41,201 nucleotides of DNA, taken from assembly GCA_016987375.1 (NCBI GenBank), contig PJRA01000051.1, positions 1,161,556 to 1,202,756 of the forward strand, given 5' to 3'. The notes beneath the pieces were generated by a model. It made no database searches. It was not told the DNA's origin and saw nothing but the letters and a program-made list of their open reading frames with translations. This DNA comes from Brachionus koreanus (taxonomy: Eukaryota; Rotifera; Eurotatoria; Ploima; Brachionidae). Within the stretch, counting starts at the first letter, position 1. The number at the start of each line of letters is the position of its first letter. Positions 32,263 through 41,201 of the stretch are shown here, piece by piece. Made by a program: the position numbers and the translations under genes.

Positions 32263-32986
32263 TTAATGTGCCATCAATATATGTAACTGGAAAAGTATTT
32301 TGACGCCCGAACAATCGCTAACATTTCCTTTTCGCTCGTATTTATTTAATAAACGACTCGCGTAAGCAATTGGATGCATAACACCATCGATCTCTTGGAC
32401 CAAAACAGCTCCAATCCCTACGTTTGATGCATATGCGTAAATGTGGAAGTCGCATTTAAAGTCAGGAAAAATTAAAATTGGTGCGTTCAGTAATTGACTT
32501 TTTAATTTCCCGAAAGCTTTTTCGGTTTCATCAGTCCACAAAAATGATGCTTTCAGAAATCGGAAATCGGAAATCAATGCAAAATCTGTACTTTTGCTTC
32601 TCGTATTCTTGTGTTTTCTTTTTCGCTAAAATAATTGGACTTGACCAAAGGCTTCGACTTTTGGCAATTATATTCTTGTCCAACATTGTTTCTATTTGTC
32701 GTTCGACTTCTTGTTGTGCCGCTTGAGTAAGTCGGTAAGGTTTTTGCTTAATCGATCTAGATTCGCCAGTATTAATTTTGTGTTCTGCCAAACTGGTTCT
32801 CCCAATATCGTATTCGGACCATTGAAAAGTATCCTTGTATCGCTCGATAAGTTTCTGTGCCTTCTCCTTCTCATTTGTTGCCAAACTTGGGTTGATTTGG
32901 ATCTCTTCCCACTTGATTGCTGGTAGAAGTTTAGGATCCTCAGGTTCTTCAACAGGTAGTATTTCCGCTTCTTCCCACTCGCCAAT
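32263..32986 (-). pseudogene. Gypsy reverse transcriptase / RNase H with palm deletion
   Basis: After an in-frame TAG (32987-32989) the frame runs through an acidic linker into RT. It reads H-K-I-N-T-G, P-Y-R-L-T, I-I-A-K-S-R-S-L-W-S-S-P-I and R-F-C-I-D-F-R (fingers and start of palm). Immediately after, in another frame, comes F-L-W-T-D-E-T-E-K-A-F, then L-K-S-Q-L and P-I-L-I-F-P-D-F, then the RNase H start G-I-G-A-V-L-V-Q. The palm with the catalytic Y-x-D-D is therefore missing. The usual T-D-A-S of RNase H reads A-Y-A-S, so its first Asp is lost. A GAAATCG triplication marks the junction near 32556. Confidence 0.88.
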
Positions 32987-33260
32987 CTACATATCATGTT
33001 TAAATTTCTCGTCATCTTCAGTCAGCTTAATTACGCTTACAATTATCGTATTATCTTTGCTTACGTCACATACGCTCTGGCCCAAACAACACCTTTTATT
33101 AAATCGCTAGCTTTACTGTGCTTCCCGCTACTGCGTCGGGAACTTTAACCTTGACTTACTGTTCTGTTTTTGCTTTAACAACAATCCGATCTTCCAAAAT
33201 CACACCATTTGTTTATAACTGTCGACTATCACCATTTGTAAATGGTTTATAACCATTTGT

Positions 33261-33473
33261 TTATGTATCGTTTTTGGCCTCGTTACTTAAGCTCTGGTAT
33301 GTCTCTTTGGCTTTTCCTGCCAAACAAAATACAATTGCACGTGCTTGTTGCGACTCATCCCACATATACATAACAGCATCATACCCGAAAGCGTTGTAAA
33401 ATTCCTCGAACGACATGTTTTCGCCATCGAAAACCAAATTTGCGCCTCTTCTTGCCATATTAAGCTTATCCAC
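33261..33473 (-). pseudogene. Gypsy gag, N-terminal fragment
   Basis: Seventy codons with F-D-G-E-N-M-S-F-E-E-F, then M-W-D-E-S-Q-Q-A-R-A and L-A-G-K-A-K-E-T-Y-Q-S-L. This is the common capsid-like pattern of Ty3/Gypsy Gag (target fold, W-x-D-x-x-x-A, L-x-G-x-A). No CCHC zinc knuckle follows, and the frame ends early. It is the first coding remnant downstream of the 5' LTR and leader (33474-33899). Confidence 0.7.
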
Positions 33474-33899
33474 AAATCAATTTAATCAAACAGAATGGAA
33501 AAATAAATTGCGAGAAAAAATTAAGACTACTAGAATTTACACTTTTATTTTTGCTTCTAATTTCTTTTAACTTTCGTCTCTTGCTTTCTTTTATCTAAGC
33601 TTTTGACTGGCTCAAGTCTCTTTTTTTTTTCACTATTGTTAAAATCTTTTGTTTAGACTTTTGTAAGTCTTTCGAGCTGTGTATTTCAACAACTTACTGA
33701 ATAAATCAGAGGGACCTTCCTTTTCTAAAATTTAGTTGTGCGTGCTTCTTTTAAACACGGCTTATTCGCGATTGGCTTCCAACTTAAAGCTCAATCCGCG
33801 CACTCTGATCGCTTAACAAGCTTGAAGCTTAAAAACGTTTCCTTTCTTCTCTTTTGTGGTTGGCTTTATCTCAAATTTAAGCTCAACCGCTATCATCAA

Positions 33900-34004
33900 T
33901 GTAAATGAGAGGGGGAGACAGAATAAAAGACTAATTATAATTTCTAACTGACTTTTATTTAAGCAATAAAGAAGGGTTATTTAAAGTGGTCTGGATGGCT
34001 CACA
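33900..34004 (-). repeat. 5' LTR (105 bp) of the Gypsy element
   Basis: Same 105 bp as 30461-30565 apart from two differences. A TATAAATAA-like box (TTTAAATAA in this copy) and an AATAAA signal are close together, so promoter and polyadenylation signals would be packed in about 100 bp. Confidence 0.88.
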
Positions 34005-34147
34005 AAAAATTAGAAAATTTTTTTTCTATTTTTCTATGTTTAAATGAAATGCTTTTAGAATAAAAACCGATTTTTATAGCTTATGAAAGCATTAAACATA
34101 AACAAAATTTATTTAGAATTCAGAATGATGCAAATTTAGTGATAAAA
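34005..34147 (+). repeat. 143-bp direct repeat flanking the Gypsy element, right copy
   Basis: Begins exactly after the right LTR. Direct repeat of 30318-30460, ending AGTGATAAAA. Confidence 0.85.
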
Positions 34148-34289
34148 ATTAGAATAAAAAAAATTGACAATTGATTCAAAAAAATTTATTTTACAATTAA
34201 AATTGAAATAAAAATAAACTTAAAAATACATAATAACTAATCATTCGGTTTGCTAAGCATTAAAATGTTTAAATAAAATTTTTTTAATT

Positions 34290-37200
34290 TTAGTCGCTGA
34301 TTGTTCTCTGAAATGACGAAATTTTGGGATATTCCTGCAGTAAATTGTTGGTTATGCAATTTTGTCGATATCTTTCCAAGATATTTGTCAAACGTTCATA
34401 ATGAAAATAAAAATCATTCTCATACTTTATTATCAAGTTAAACTCCAATGCTACTAGTATCGGAAATTCATAGAGTGTAACGTCTTTCCGATTATCAAAA
34501 CGAAATTTATTTGATATGTTATCAATCAATTTATTTATTTCTTTTTTGGTCACATCATTTAACTTGGCAGCAATGATCAGACAATTTGCTGCTAAAAATT
34601 TCCGATTTGACTTGTTTATTAGACCCTTTATTGTTCAAAAAAATTAGAATGACAACTCCTTCAAACAAAAGGTTTACTTGAAGAATGAGTTTTTCAAAGT
34701 AGATAAATGACTGGGCAACAATTATTAAATCAAGACAACTTTCATAACCAACTTCCATCATTTCGCGTTTGATACTAGTGGTAGTGAATAGTTTAAATTA
34801 CTTTATTTTAAAAAGCATTATACCTTCGTAATTTAGTTAGGGTAATCTGAATGTATGGAAATTTTTCTTTGAATGTTTCATTGATTTCTTTTTTCAAATC
34901 AAGTGGCTTGACGTAATCAATAATTGAAACCTATAAGAGATTAATTATAACTTTAATTCATTAAAGAGAAATACTTTATTCTTAAATGGATAAATCCTCA
35001 CATTGAAAAATTTTACCATTAAAAAAATTTAATTTTTTTTTTGATTATTCAGTAAACTAAACTTTTAGTTGAATTAAATTTTATTGACAAAAAATTTTTA
35101 CTTATTTAAAATAAATTTTGTGAATTTCGAAATAAAAAAAAAAACAATTTATTTATAAGATGATTTTAGGACCTCTAAATTTAAATTTTTTTTTGTTTTT
35201 TGTTTCAAAATTCACAATAGCTTATATTAGTTAAATTTTCAAATGTGCGAATACATTTTCCTCTCATTAAATAAAAACTTTAAAGAGAAAATTTTAATTA
35301 CTGCATAAGAAGCAAATTTAAGACATGTTCGATTTTTACCAGCGGTCATTTCTGTTAATTCAGGATCATCTAAATAATCAGGCTGATAGTGCAGTGAATT
35401 ATGCAAGCCAACATCTAAAACAATTTAAAAGTTTAATTACAAAAAGATTTTTGACTCAGACTTCTATCTTTTTGTAAAATTTCATTTAGCATTTTCAAAA
35501 ATCAAGTGATTTGAAAAGTCAATCAGGAAATTAAAATACTACGTTGAGTCATAAAATTTTGCGTTTTTTAAATATTGAATCAAACTTCAAAAAACCTGCT
35601 TCACTTCAACAAAAACATCCTTCTTTGGTCAATTTAAAGATAGGCTTGTTTCTTTAAGATATTGCTAGACCTAATACAACTAGAAGAATAATGGAATTAA
35701 AATGGAAAAGCTGAGAGGAATCGAACTATTTGCTGATAGATGGCTAAAGACTACAGAACATAATGTTTTTTTTTAAAGATTAGCTAATAACTGCTTTTTT
35801 TTTATTGAATAATAAAAGACAATTAAAAAAAAGCAAAATTTTTTGACTCACCCTTTTATCATTAAATTCAAGGATGTTCAAAAATGAATACCCGAAATTT
35901 CAAAATTTTTCATCATATTTAACTGTTGGTGTAAATTTTTTTCTGGTTTTTAATGAGTTTTTTTAATTTTTTTTTGGCATGTTCTATACTCACGAATGAC
36001 ATACATCCTAAGGCACTCTTGTCTTCAGTCTTCAGTATTAGTTTCTCAATTCATAATGACTTAATCCGCACGATTATTCAATATGGTAAAAGTCTGTAGT
36101 AAATATGCTAATTTTCTTGGAAAAAAATAAGAAAACAGTCAATAGCCAGTCAAAAGATGTACATTAAAATAGTAATGATCAAAATTTTAGCAAGTTAAAA
36201 GGAAAAATGCATCCAAAAGTGTGGAATAGCCTGAAAAACTATTATAACTCTTCACTAGCATATGTTGTAAATGAACGAGAAATATAAGAAATTTTTGAAA
36301 TTACGGTTGGAGTCAAACAAGGAGGAATACTTTCTCCCGAGCTATTCGCTATTTACTTAGAAGAGTTAGTAGAATTAATAGAAACAGAAAAAACTGGAAT
36401 ACATATAGGAAGCCAACAAATCGGGATAATCCCAAACGCTGATGATATCCTACTCCTGAGTACAGAGAAAAGAACGAAATAAAATTCAACCGAAAAAAGA
36501 CTCAACTTATTACATTTGGTAGCAAGAAGAAGAGAGAAAAAATGATAGAGATTAAAATGGGCCCAAAAACATTAGAAAATATCCAAAAAATAAAATACCT
36601 GAGAGCTATGATCAATCCGAAAAACGACAATAATGACAATGTAGAACAAAGGATAAAAAAATATGATAAAAAGGGTATACAGCATCGGAAACATTGGCGT
36701 AATGAATACATCGCTAAAAACAAATATCAAAATCCGCCAAAAAAAATTAAAACAACAGATGGCAACTTGGTGAAGAAAAAGTTTGGACTCTGCAAGCGAT
36801 TAAGAACAGCAAAACTGATGACCGCTCTTAATATGGAACCAATGGAGAGAGTATTGGTAGAGAGAAAACTATATTTCATAATGAGACTAGCAAACAACAA
36901 ATTTACAAAAACACTAGTGAACAATATCCTAAATGAAACAAGAGATAAAGAAAATAGAACAAGCAAAAAATCCATGATAGATGAAATGAAAACCATCCTA
37001 GAAGAAAAAGACAATATAGAAAATATGGCAGCCAAAGAAAGAGATAGGATAAAGCTTGAAAACAAGCTTAATAAAGAAGAAAGCAAAGATGGAACGATGG
37101 AGTCAATTAGGTATCTTTTTAGAGAATCTAGTGAGAAAAACAGAAAAATCCTAGAGCTACTCCTCAAATCATATTAAAACAGATTTTATTTACTATATTT

Positions 37201-39476
37201 AATTTTTTATTTTACTTTTTTTTTTAACATCGCCCATGAGGTGTTTTCTGACTAACAATAATAATAATGATCAAAATAAAAAATAAAATAGAAAAAAAAA
37301 CATAGTCGATTTAAATTAAAATGCTGATGCTTCAAGATGCTTCAAAATCACATAAATCACTTTGAAATGATCAAAAAAACATAACAGTAAAATAGCAAAC
37401 AAAATTTATTTTTTTTAATTTTCAGGTATTTTAAACAACCACCCTCTAATTTATCATTTAGTGGATTCACTTAGAAAGGAACAAAATAAAATGGAAAAAT
37501 ATTTATTAAAAGTAAGAATCGGTAGATAACTGTCAAAGTGTGTTAAAAGTGAAATAAATTCTGTGATCCAAATATTGGCAAGTTATGATCTAAACAAAAA
37601 AGATTTATTATAAACAAAAAAATGATTGAGTAATTGACAATTTATTCTTCTTTTTTTTTCCTTAATAAAGCTATTATGATTATGTTATTTTGATTGTTTT
37701 TCCTTTTTTTACCAACTTGTCTCTCCTTTTTTTACTTTAAAAAAAACCGTTTAAATGCTTCTGCGTCTTTGGCTGTATCATAAGATTGGTTTTCTAAAAT
37801 ACTGATTGAACTAGACATTTTTTTTATTTTGTTTGACATTTTATTAAAATTTTGAGGAATTCTATTTAAGTTTTGTTACTTTTTTTAAATTTTAGAATTA
37901 CAAAATGCTTAAGCATGTTAAAATTTGAAATATAATTATTCAATAATTTAAATTTCCTTCTTAATTTAGAAAAAAAAAAATCTGCTATTATTTTGATCAA
38001 AAGCTAATTTGGCAAAAAATTTTAATGTTATCTAAATTTTTCAATTTTTGATGTTTTTCTTCATAACTTGTTAAAAATAAAAAAACTTCAACATTGAGAA
38101 AGAAATGGCCTTAGTCATTCATGAGTCTTGAAAATGCCAAAAAAAATTTAAATATTAAAAATTGGGAAAATTCTCGCACCAACTTTTTAAAATGGTGAGA
38201 ACTTTTTTTATTTTTGAAACTTGGGAAAACCATTTTAAAATATCCGCTTTATTTCATCAAAAAAAAAAACTATAAATTTAAATTTAACCTTTTTTGCCTG
38301 GAAACTTTGGCTCGTTTATTCCATCTTGATCACATTTTTCTCCATCATCTTCTGCAATATATTCATTTTGGTCAAAATTTACCTCAATTTTTTTAGCCGA
38401 TAAGTTGGGATCAATTAAACAGCCATAGGACATGGTTCCCTTTAAGAAAAAATTAAATTTTAGAAAAAATAAAAAAAAACACTAATTTTTTTATCAACTA
38501 CTTGATTTAAAAATTCATCAAAATTTAGATTTAATGACGTGAAAACATCATGCATAAATCCATTATGTGCTATTTGAGTTTTGTTCAATGATAAATGCCT
38601 ATTTTTTAGAATTAATGAATCGTTTAAATCAATTTTGTTCAATCGAAAAGGTAAACGTGAAAAAACACCAACTGGCGAACCATTCGAAGTGAGCAAAGCT
38701 TTTTCGTTTGTAAGACGCAACAGATTATTAAAAAAAGATATTTTGCTGCCTCTGTTGCTGCCTAGTGACAAAAAGTTACTTTTCATGCTGCTAAAATGAG
38801 ACTCGTTTGAGCTTTCCGAAATAGTTCTTGTGTATTTCCGACCACTTTCATTAGTTTTGCACTCAATTTTTGAGCTATCAAATTTAAAGTTGTTTTCATT
38901 TGGGTTCTTTTTGCTGGATTTGATCCAACTGTGAACAGATGTAGCAATCGATGAGTTAGACGACAGGGTTACATTAGATGTAGCTAAGTGCTGGTTTTCT
39001 TGATTATTGTGTGATTTGTTGTATTCTGTTTCATGATCGCTCATAGAGGCTTTGTTCAAATTTACATCGCGTGATAACGACAAACTAGGCTGTATATTAA
39101 TCTCAGGTATATTGGGCCCTTTAATTTGTAGAATGTCTTTTACATATAAATCAGGCGTGAAATTATTGCTGCTAAATTCATTGTTCAGAAATTCTCTAGT
39201 TCTAATAGATTGACGATTTTCAATCTGCAATTTGTTTTTGTAGTGATCAAAAAATTCATTTTGTCTGCCAGGAGTATTTTCGATTCGGCTAAAAGTTAGA
39301 AAACAGTCTAAATCATTTTTGGCTAGCATGCAATCAAAATGATCAAATTTGGAGTCGTTTTGTGTCAAGCCATTCAAAGTTATGCTTGTCAAATAGTTTT
39401 CGGCAAAGATGCGTTTTTTTTGCTTTTTAAATTTACAACTATTTTTTTTCACATCACTCCAGGTGGATGATCTCAT
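34290..39476 (-). CDS. CABLES: CABLES family protein (CDK5 and ABL1 enzyme substrate), six exons, 592 aa
   Basis: Cyclin-box-like adaptor that in vertebrates links CDKs (CDK2/3/5) to kinases such as Abl and Wee1. Exons (minus): 39476-38502, 38439-38289, 35414-35302, 34930-34824, 34774-34678, 34625-34290. All boundaries are GT/AG, phases agree, and the sum is exactly 593 codons including the TAA. Exon 1 has the N-terminal L-T-S-I-T-L-N-G block and [10 protein letters not shown]. Exons 3-4 give Y-L-D-D-P-E-L, A-G-K-N-R-T and [14 protein letters not shown] with F-K-E-K-F-P. Exons 5-6 form the cyclin box: [19 protein letters not shown], then L-I-I-A-A-K-L, F-R-F and [13 protein letters not shown]. 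Length is between human CABLES2 and CABLES1. A TAA directly precedes the ATG in frame. Introns are 62, 2874, 371, 49 and 52 bp; the long one holds a LINE. Donor 2 (G|GTTAAA) is weak but is the one that keeps phase. Confidence 0.9.
36190..37255 (+). mobile_element. Family 2 non-LTR retrotransposon remnant in CABLES intron 2
   Basis: Opposite in orientation to the host gene. A frame near 36198-36480 has [24 protein letters not shown] (RT block B), and P-N-A-D-D-I-L-L-L (block C). The usual Y/F-A-D-D is N-A-D-D here. A stop and a frameshift then lead into an open frame to 37177. The 3' UTR has a T-rich run, GAGGTGTTTTCTGACTAAC and an (AAT)n tail near 37250, matching the remnant at 912-1205. 5' truncated. 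The endonuclease remnants at 1221 and 11350 may belong to the same or a related RTE-like type. Confidence 0.85.
36490..37177 (+). CDS. Family 2 LINE ORF2 C-terminal part (open, about 228 codons)
   Basis: The frame reads [11 protein letters not shown] (the N-x-x-K-T-x-x-L/I block after the RT palm), then I-K-Y-L-R-A-M-I. A long Lys/Arg/Glu-rich helical tail follows, ending [10 protein letters not shown]. The nominal Met at 36542 is internal, since the frame is open further left to about 36490. It is preserved over 200 codons although the RT upstream is broken, so the insertion is not very old. The anti-parallel minus-strand frame here is only its shadow. Confidence 0.7.
37802..37876 (-). repeat. 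75-bp dispersed duplicate, copy 2 (in CABLES intron 2)
   Basis: Matches 28657-28731. On the minus strand this copy continues open beyond the repeat: after M-S-S-S it reads [10 protein letters not shown] and D-A-E-A-F-K-R-F, to a possible donor (AAA|GTAAAA) near 37740. No following exon was found. Confidence 0.85.
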
Positions 39477-40401
39477 TTAAGTATTTTTTTTTGAACGGAA
39501 TTTGAAAAAATGAAGCTTTTTGCTTTAAGCATAAATTAGTTTTTTATTATTTAAAAAATAAATACATGCATAAATGAAATGTCGAGCAAAATTTAAATTC
39601 AATTAGCATAAGTAATTTTTATATTTTATTTAAAATAGGTTTCAAAGTGATTGATTTGATTAAATTAGAGTTATTGTTATTGTTATTATTGACAAAAAAA
39701 AACTTGTATAGACCTCATAGGTCAAAAACTATTTAAAAAAAAATTAAAAATTAAATAAAATAAATATAAAAGTAATTAAATTTGACGAAGTCAATTTTTT
39801 TTTTAACGACGAAATTAAATATTCAACCTTTATGCTCATATAAATTTAAGCAATTAAAATCTACATTATTTTCATTGTAATTATTATAGTTTAACAAGCG
39901 TGTTAATAGAGTAATGTTTTATGTGTTGCTGATAATTTGAGACTTCTCTATCATAGAGACTATTGAAAATAAATTTGATTGAGTCTTTCACATTTGTGTG
40001 CAGCTTTGATATTAATTTGCTAGCTAATAGATCATCGACTTGTTATTCATTAGCTACCTCCACATACTGCTTGTAAAATGATTCACTACTTTGACTCTTA
40101 CAACTTCTTATCATATAACGATTTTAGCTGCTCGTAAATTTGTTTCGTTAATTCGTTGTTTGATTGAACATAAAAAAGATTTGTGTTTTTTATAAACAGT
40201 TTGTATAGAATCAATATTAATTATCTTAAAAAGTGGAGAGGTTTTGACAAATTTTGAAATTCCTATAGATTTTTTATTAATATATTTTGACGAATGTTAA
40301 ATTTATTCAATTGCTTTTTGCTAATGTGAAGCAGTTTAAGTCCAAACTTGAATATTGATTGACAAAATTGCTTTAAAATGAAACCAATACTTTTGCGATT
40401 C
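39477..40401. other. Upstream flank of CABLES, intergenic
   Basis: AT-rich with no supported gene. It probably contains the CABLES promoter and 5' UTR; no specific element is recognised. Confidence 0.5.
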
Positions 40402-41002
40402 ACGGTTTTAGATCTGGGCATTCCTGTCAAACGGCTGTCCATGAATACCTTGGTGATTTGAATTTTGCGAGGGATAATAAATTGACTACTCTTTCTTTAT
40501 TTATTGACTTTAAAAAAGCCTTTGATGTGATAGATTCAAATCTTCTTCTTTTAAAACTGTTCCATTATGGGTTTGATAATGAATCCTTGGGACTACTTTC
40601 TAATTATTTTAGAAATAAATCACAAATAGTTCGCCTTGGTAATGAAAATTCAAAACCTGTAACTAAATTAGGAGTTCCAGAAGGCTCAGTTTTAGGCCCT
40701 CTTCTTTTTCTTATTTCCTTCCTTTTCTTTTAAAGAAATTTAGTATTAAGATGTTCGCAGATGACACGACCATTAGTCATTCTGAAAAGGACTTAGAGAC
40801 TGTATTAGCTTATTTTCAATTGTCTTTTAATATTTTAAAAAATTGGTGTTTTTACAATAAGGTCGATATAAACTGGTCGAAAAAGTTTTGTATGATTTTT
40901 ACTAAAAGAAATATTATTTCTCCTGAAACAATACACTTATGTAGAATAGAAATAAAAGTTGTCAAAGAAATTAGTCTTTTAGGTCTTATGATTGATCTCT
41001 AA
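40402..41002 (+). pseudogene. Family 1 LINE reverse transcriptase fragment, second RT copy
   Basis: Starts abruptly at H-G-F-R-S-G-H-S-C-Q-T-A and is nearly identical to 13123-13735 at the DNA level. It has F-I-D-F-K-K-A-F-D, G-V-P-E-G-S-V-L-G-P-L-L-F and, after a frameshift, F-A-D-D-T. A net 10-bp deletion near 40717 removes the end of block B and shifts the frame, and a TAA ends it at 41000. It keeps the normal E-G-S where the 12.9-kb copy has Q-D-S. The high identity implies recent activity of the family. The sequence after 41000 could not be compared because the other copy enters the N gap there. Confidence 0.88.
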
Positions 41003-41201
41003 ACAAGCTTGCAGTATAACTCTTGCTGGGTTTTGTGAAATTTGGTAGAAATTAAACAATTATGACAAAAAAAAATGCTAGAATATCTAAAAACTTTTTT
41101 TCGGAAGGCTTATAATTAGTTCTATAAGTGCAACAAACTCCAACATACTTAATTGCACCTAAAGTCAAAGTCTGCAAATGATGTGCAAAATCTCTGCAAA
41201 A
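41003..41201. other. Window end, unassigned
   Basis: May still be LINE sequence. The last 30 bases (TGTGCAAAATCTCTGCAAAA) resemble, in the same orientation, the inner part of the foldback element at about 23994-24014, so a related element might start here. Confidence 0.3.

Larger units (their letters stand above)
30461..34004 (-). mobile_element. Ty3/Gypsy LTR retrotransposon, decayed, internally deleted
   Basis: The element lies on the minus strand between two 105-bp LTRs (33900-34004 as 5' LTR, 30461-30565 as 3' LTR). Coding remnants occur in the normal Gypsy order: gag (about 33473-33261), reverse transcriptase start, RNase H, and integrase (to 31423). A GC-richer open region precedes the 3' LTR. 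At 3.5 kb it is short, because gag, protease and the RT palm are largely missing and several frames are shifted. A purine-rich GCGCCTGAGGGA lies next to the 3' LTR as a possible polypurine tract. No standard TGG primer-binding site was recognised next to the 5' LTR. The RT to RNase H to integrase order rules out Ty1/Copia. Confidence 0.9.

Noticed and set aside
32692..33015. Minus-strand 107-codon basic frame in the Gypsy element
   Set aside because: Overlaps the recognisable RT frame in a different phase and has no motif.
35700..35740. tRNA-like GAATCGAAC string
   Set aside because: Only a short resemblance to a T-arm; no cloverleaf could be drawn around it.
36727..37167. Minus-strand 146-codon frame, Phe/Ser/Leu-rich
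   Set aside because: Antisense shadow of the LINE ORF2 tail; composition is that of reverse-complemented Lys/Glu codons.

Overview
This is an AT-rich window of an invertebrate-like animal nuclear genome. Evidence for this is GTP-type PEPCK genes, a CABLES-family gene with small spliceosomal introns (about 50-60 bp), a cilia/sperm-type RIIa docking domain exon, a SMYD-like SET gene, and many decayed retroelements and mariner-type transposons. There are no operons, no bacterial signals and no convincing tRNA genes. A small-genome invertebrate such as a rotifer would fit the base composition, short introns and intronless genes, but that is a guess. Two runs of N (13736-14300 and 28845-29025) are assembly gaps.

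Layout. 1-2800: intergenic, with two LINE remnants. 2815-4236 (-): intronless gene for an acidic, probably lipid-anchored 473-aa protein of unknown function. 4237-10041: gene-poor AT-rich stretch with microsatellites. 10042-10192 (-): first exon of a RIIa-domain protein. 10980-11790: two LINE remnants on opposite strands. 12039-12383 (-): small secreted cysteine-rich protein built of 90-bp tandem repeats. 12905-14410 (+): 5'-truncated non-LTR retrotransposon (here 'family 1') interrupted by an N gap. 15511-17538 and 20867-22852 (-): two intronless PEPCK paralogues in tandem, with a broken mariner-like transposase between them. 23273-23485 (-): small octapeptide-repeat protein. 23888-24170: foldback element. 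24196-24600: second family 1 LINE copy. 24846-25709 (-): SET-domain protein. 26520-26760: LINE remnant. 27044-28562 (-): unrecognised multi-exon gene. 28743-29640 (-): broken mariner-like transposase. 30461-34004 (-): decayed Ty3/Gypsy LTR retrotransposon. 34290-39476 (-): complete CABLES-type gene of six exons, with a LINE remnant ('family 2') in its second intron. 40402-41002 (+): third copy of family 1.

The host genes do not form an evident pathway. The paired PEPCK genes would act in gluconeogenesis or anaerobic carbon metabolism. CABLES is a cyclin-like regulator. The RIIa protein would anchor to AKAPs in cilia or sperm. The most interesting structures are: the Gypsy element, which has LTRs of only 105 bp and is flanked flush on both sides by a 143-bp direct repeat; the patchwork identity of the PEPCK pair; the tandem-repeat cysteine-rich secreted protein; the octapeptide-repeat micro-gene; a 75-bp ATG-containing duplication shared by two loci about 9 kb apart; and a conserved 3' hairpin shared by family 1 LINE copies. 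I found no self-evident multi-gene novel system.
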